This document shows, one piece after another, positions 63,561-64,000 of a stretch of 64,000 bases of DNA. Numbering within the stretch: the first letter of the stretch is position 1; each line of letters starts with the position of its first letter. The position numbers and the translations under genes are program-made. The notes below the pieces were generated by a model, which was given only the letters and a program-made list of their open reading frames with translations, did not search any database and had not been told where the DNA came from. Origin of the DNA: Meghimatium bilineatum (Eukaryota > Mollusca > Gastropoda > Stylommatophora > Philomycidae); the NCBI GenBank assembly GCA_034231615.1, contig CM067317.1:14081022-14145021 (forward strand), read 5' to 3'.

Positions 63561-63759
63561 TCGGTTAGATCGCTAGAACAGATACCGCTAGAACAGACCT
63601 AGTTCAATCCCGCCAGCCTTAAGAATTATTTACATTCTAGCAAACAAATAAACGGACATACATACTGATATCACTTTAATTCGTTTAATATACACATTTC
63701 CATTCGTACGCGCATTTGCTATGTGTTACCGCAGCATCTAAATTTAAAGATTATTGGAT
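63561..63759. other. unannotated; possible SINE-like remnant
   Basis: A B-box-like TAGTTCAATCCCG at 63600 follows 'gtcggttagatcgctag'. It is not extended enough to call. Confidence 0.35.
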
Positions 63760-64000
63760 TATCACAATAAACATACAATTAGAAGACAGAATTAATTCCT
63801 GTGAGCTGTGGATATATAGAAGAATAGGGAAAACTTCATGAAAAGAGAACAAACAAAGAAGTTCTAGCAACACTTAATATGAAGAAAGAATTACTAAGAG
63901 AAATAAAGATCAGGCAAATAAAATATTTTGGGTATATTAAAAGACATGACAAGTTGTTGAAGGCCTTACTTGAGGGTAAAGTCGACGGGAGGCGAGCAAG
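63760..64000 (+). pseudogene. LINE-D copy, running off the window
   Basis: INSCELWIYRRIGKTS then a stop, NKEVLATLNMKKELLREIKI, RQIKYFGYIKRHDKLLKALL and EGKVDGRRAS at the window end. Close to the minus copy at 15186-15870. The tail and any later part lie outside. Confidence 0.88.

Overview
This is 64 kb of AT-rich animal DNA. It holds almost no protein-coding genes and is dominated by transposon remnants, retroposons and tandem arrays. Non-LTR retrotransposon (LINE) 3' ends with RNase H, tRNA-headed SINEs, pogo- and hAT-type DNA transposons, spliceosomal splice sites and one assembly gap (36401-36500) point to an invertebrate metazoan. A mollusc or other lophotrochozoan is my guess, from the general look of the repeats only.

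The best gene evidence is two minus-strand exons. Exon a (44816-45875) opens a Ser/His/Pro-rich protein of 353 codons and ends in a phase-1 splice donor. Exon b (17444-17636) has an acceptor, a perfect GTAAGT donor and a phase-1 entry, so the two can be joined in frame across a 27.2-kb intron. I do not recognise the product. If the model holds, about 42% of the window is one transposon-filled intron.

1-15 kb: degraded LINE 3' ends, a broken ZBED-like hAT transposase (3843-5500) ending at an 87-bp perfect palindrome, a head-to-head pair of tRNA-derived SINEs (5877-6670), a 30-bp minisatellite (8938-9772) and a pogo-type MITE. 15-28 kb: a LINE interrupted by a SINE with a 12-bp target duplication, 33-, 15- and 20-bp arrays, exon b beside a tandem repeat that copies its splice donor, and TAG-rich microsatellites carrying LINE and retroposon insertions, including the best RT-RNase H copy (27005-28807). 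28-46 kb: LINE and SINE copies, a 680-bp minisatellite, the gap, a 1.25-kb non-autonomous retroelement nested in a pogo MITE (42707-43956), and exon a. 46-64 kb: nested insertions near 49 kb, RNase H LINE tails, a 2-kb satellite with higher-order periodicity (56150-58215) and a near-perfect 45-bp array (60681-61318).

Repeat families named here, with labels local to this annotation. LINE-A has RNase H and a GAA tail. LINE-B has a GAA-type tail. LINE-C and LINE-D have GAT tails. LINE-E, LINE-F and LINE-G are other RT lineages. Retroposon families A, B and E share one 3' module and a GAA tail. SINE-C and SINE-D have tRNA-like heads. Several copies have exact target-site duplications visible in the sequence. 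The GAA tails of families A/B/E and LINE-A suggest that LINE-A-like enzymes mobilised the short elements; this is inference.
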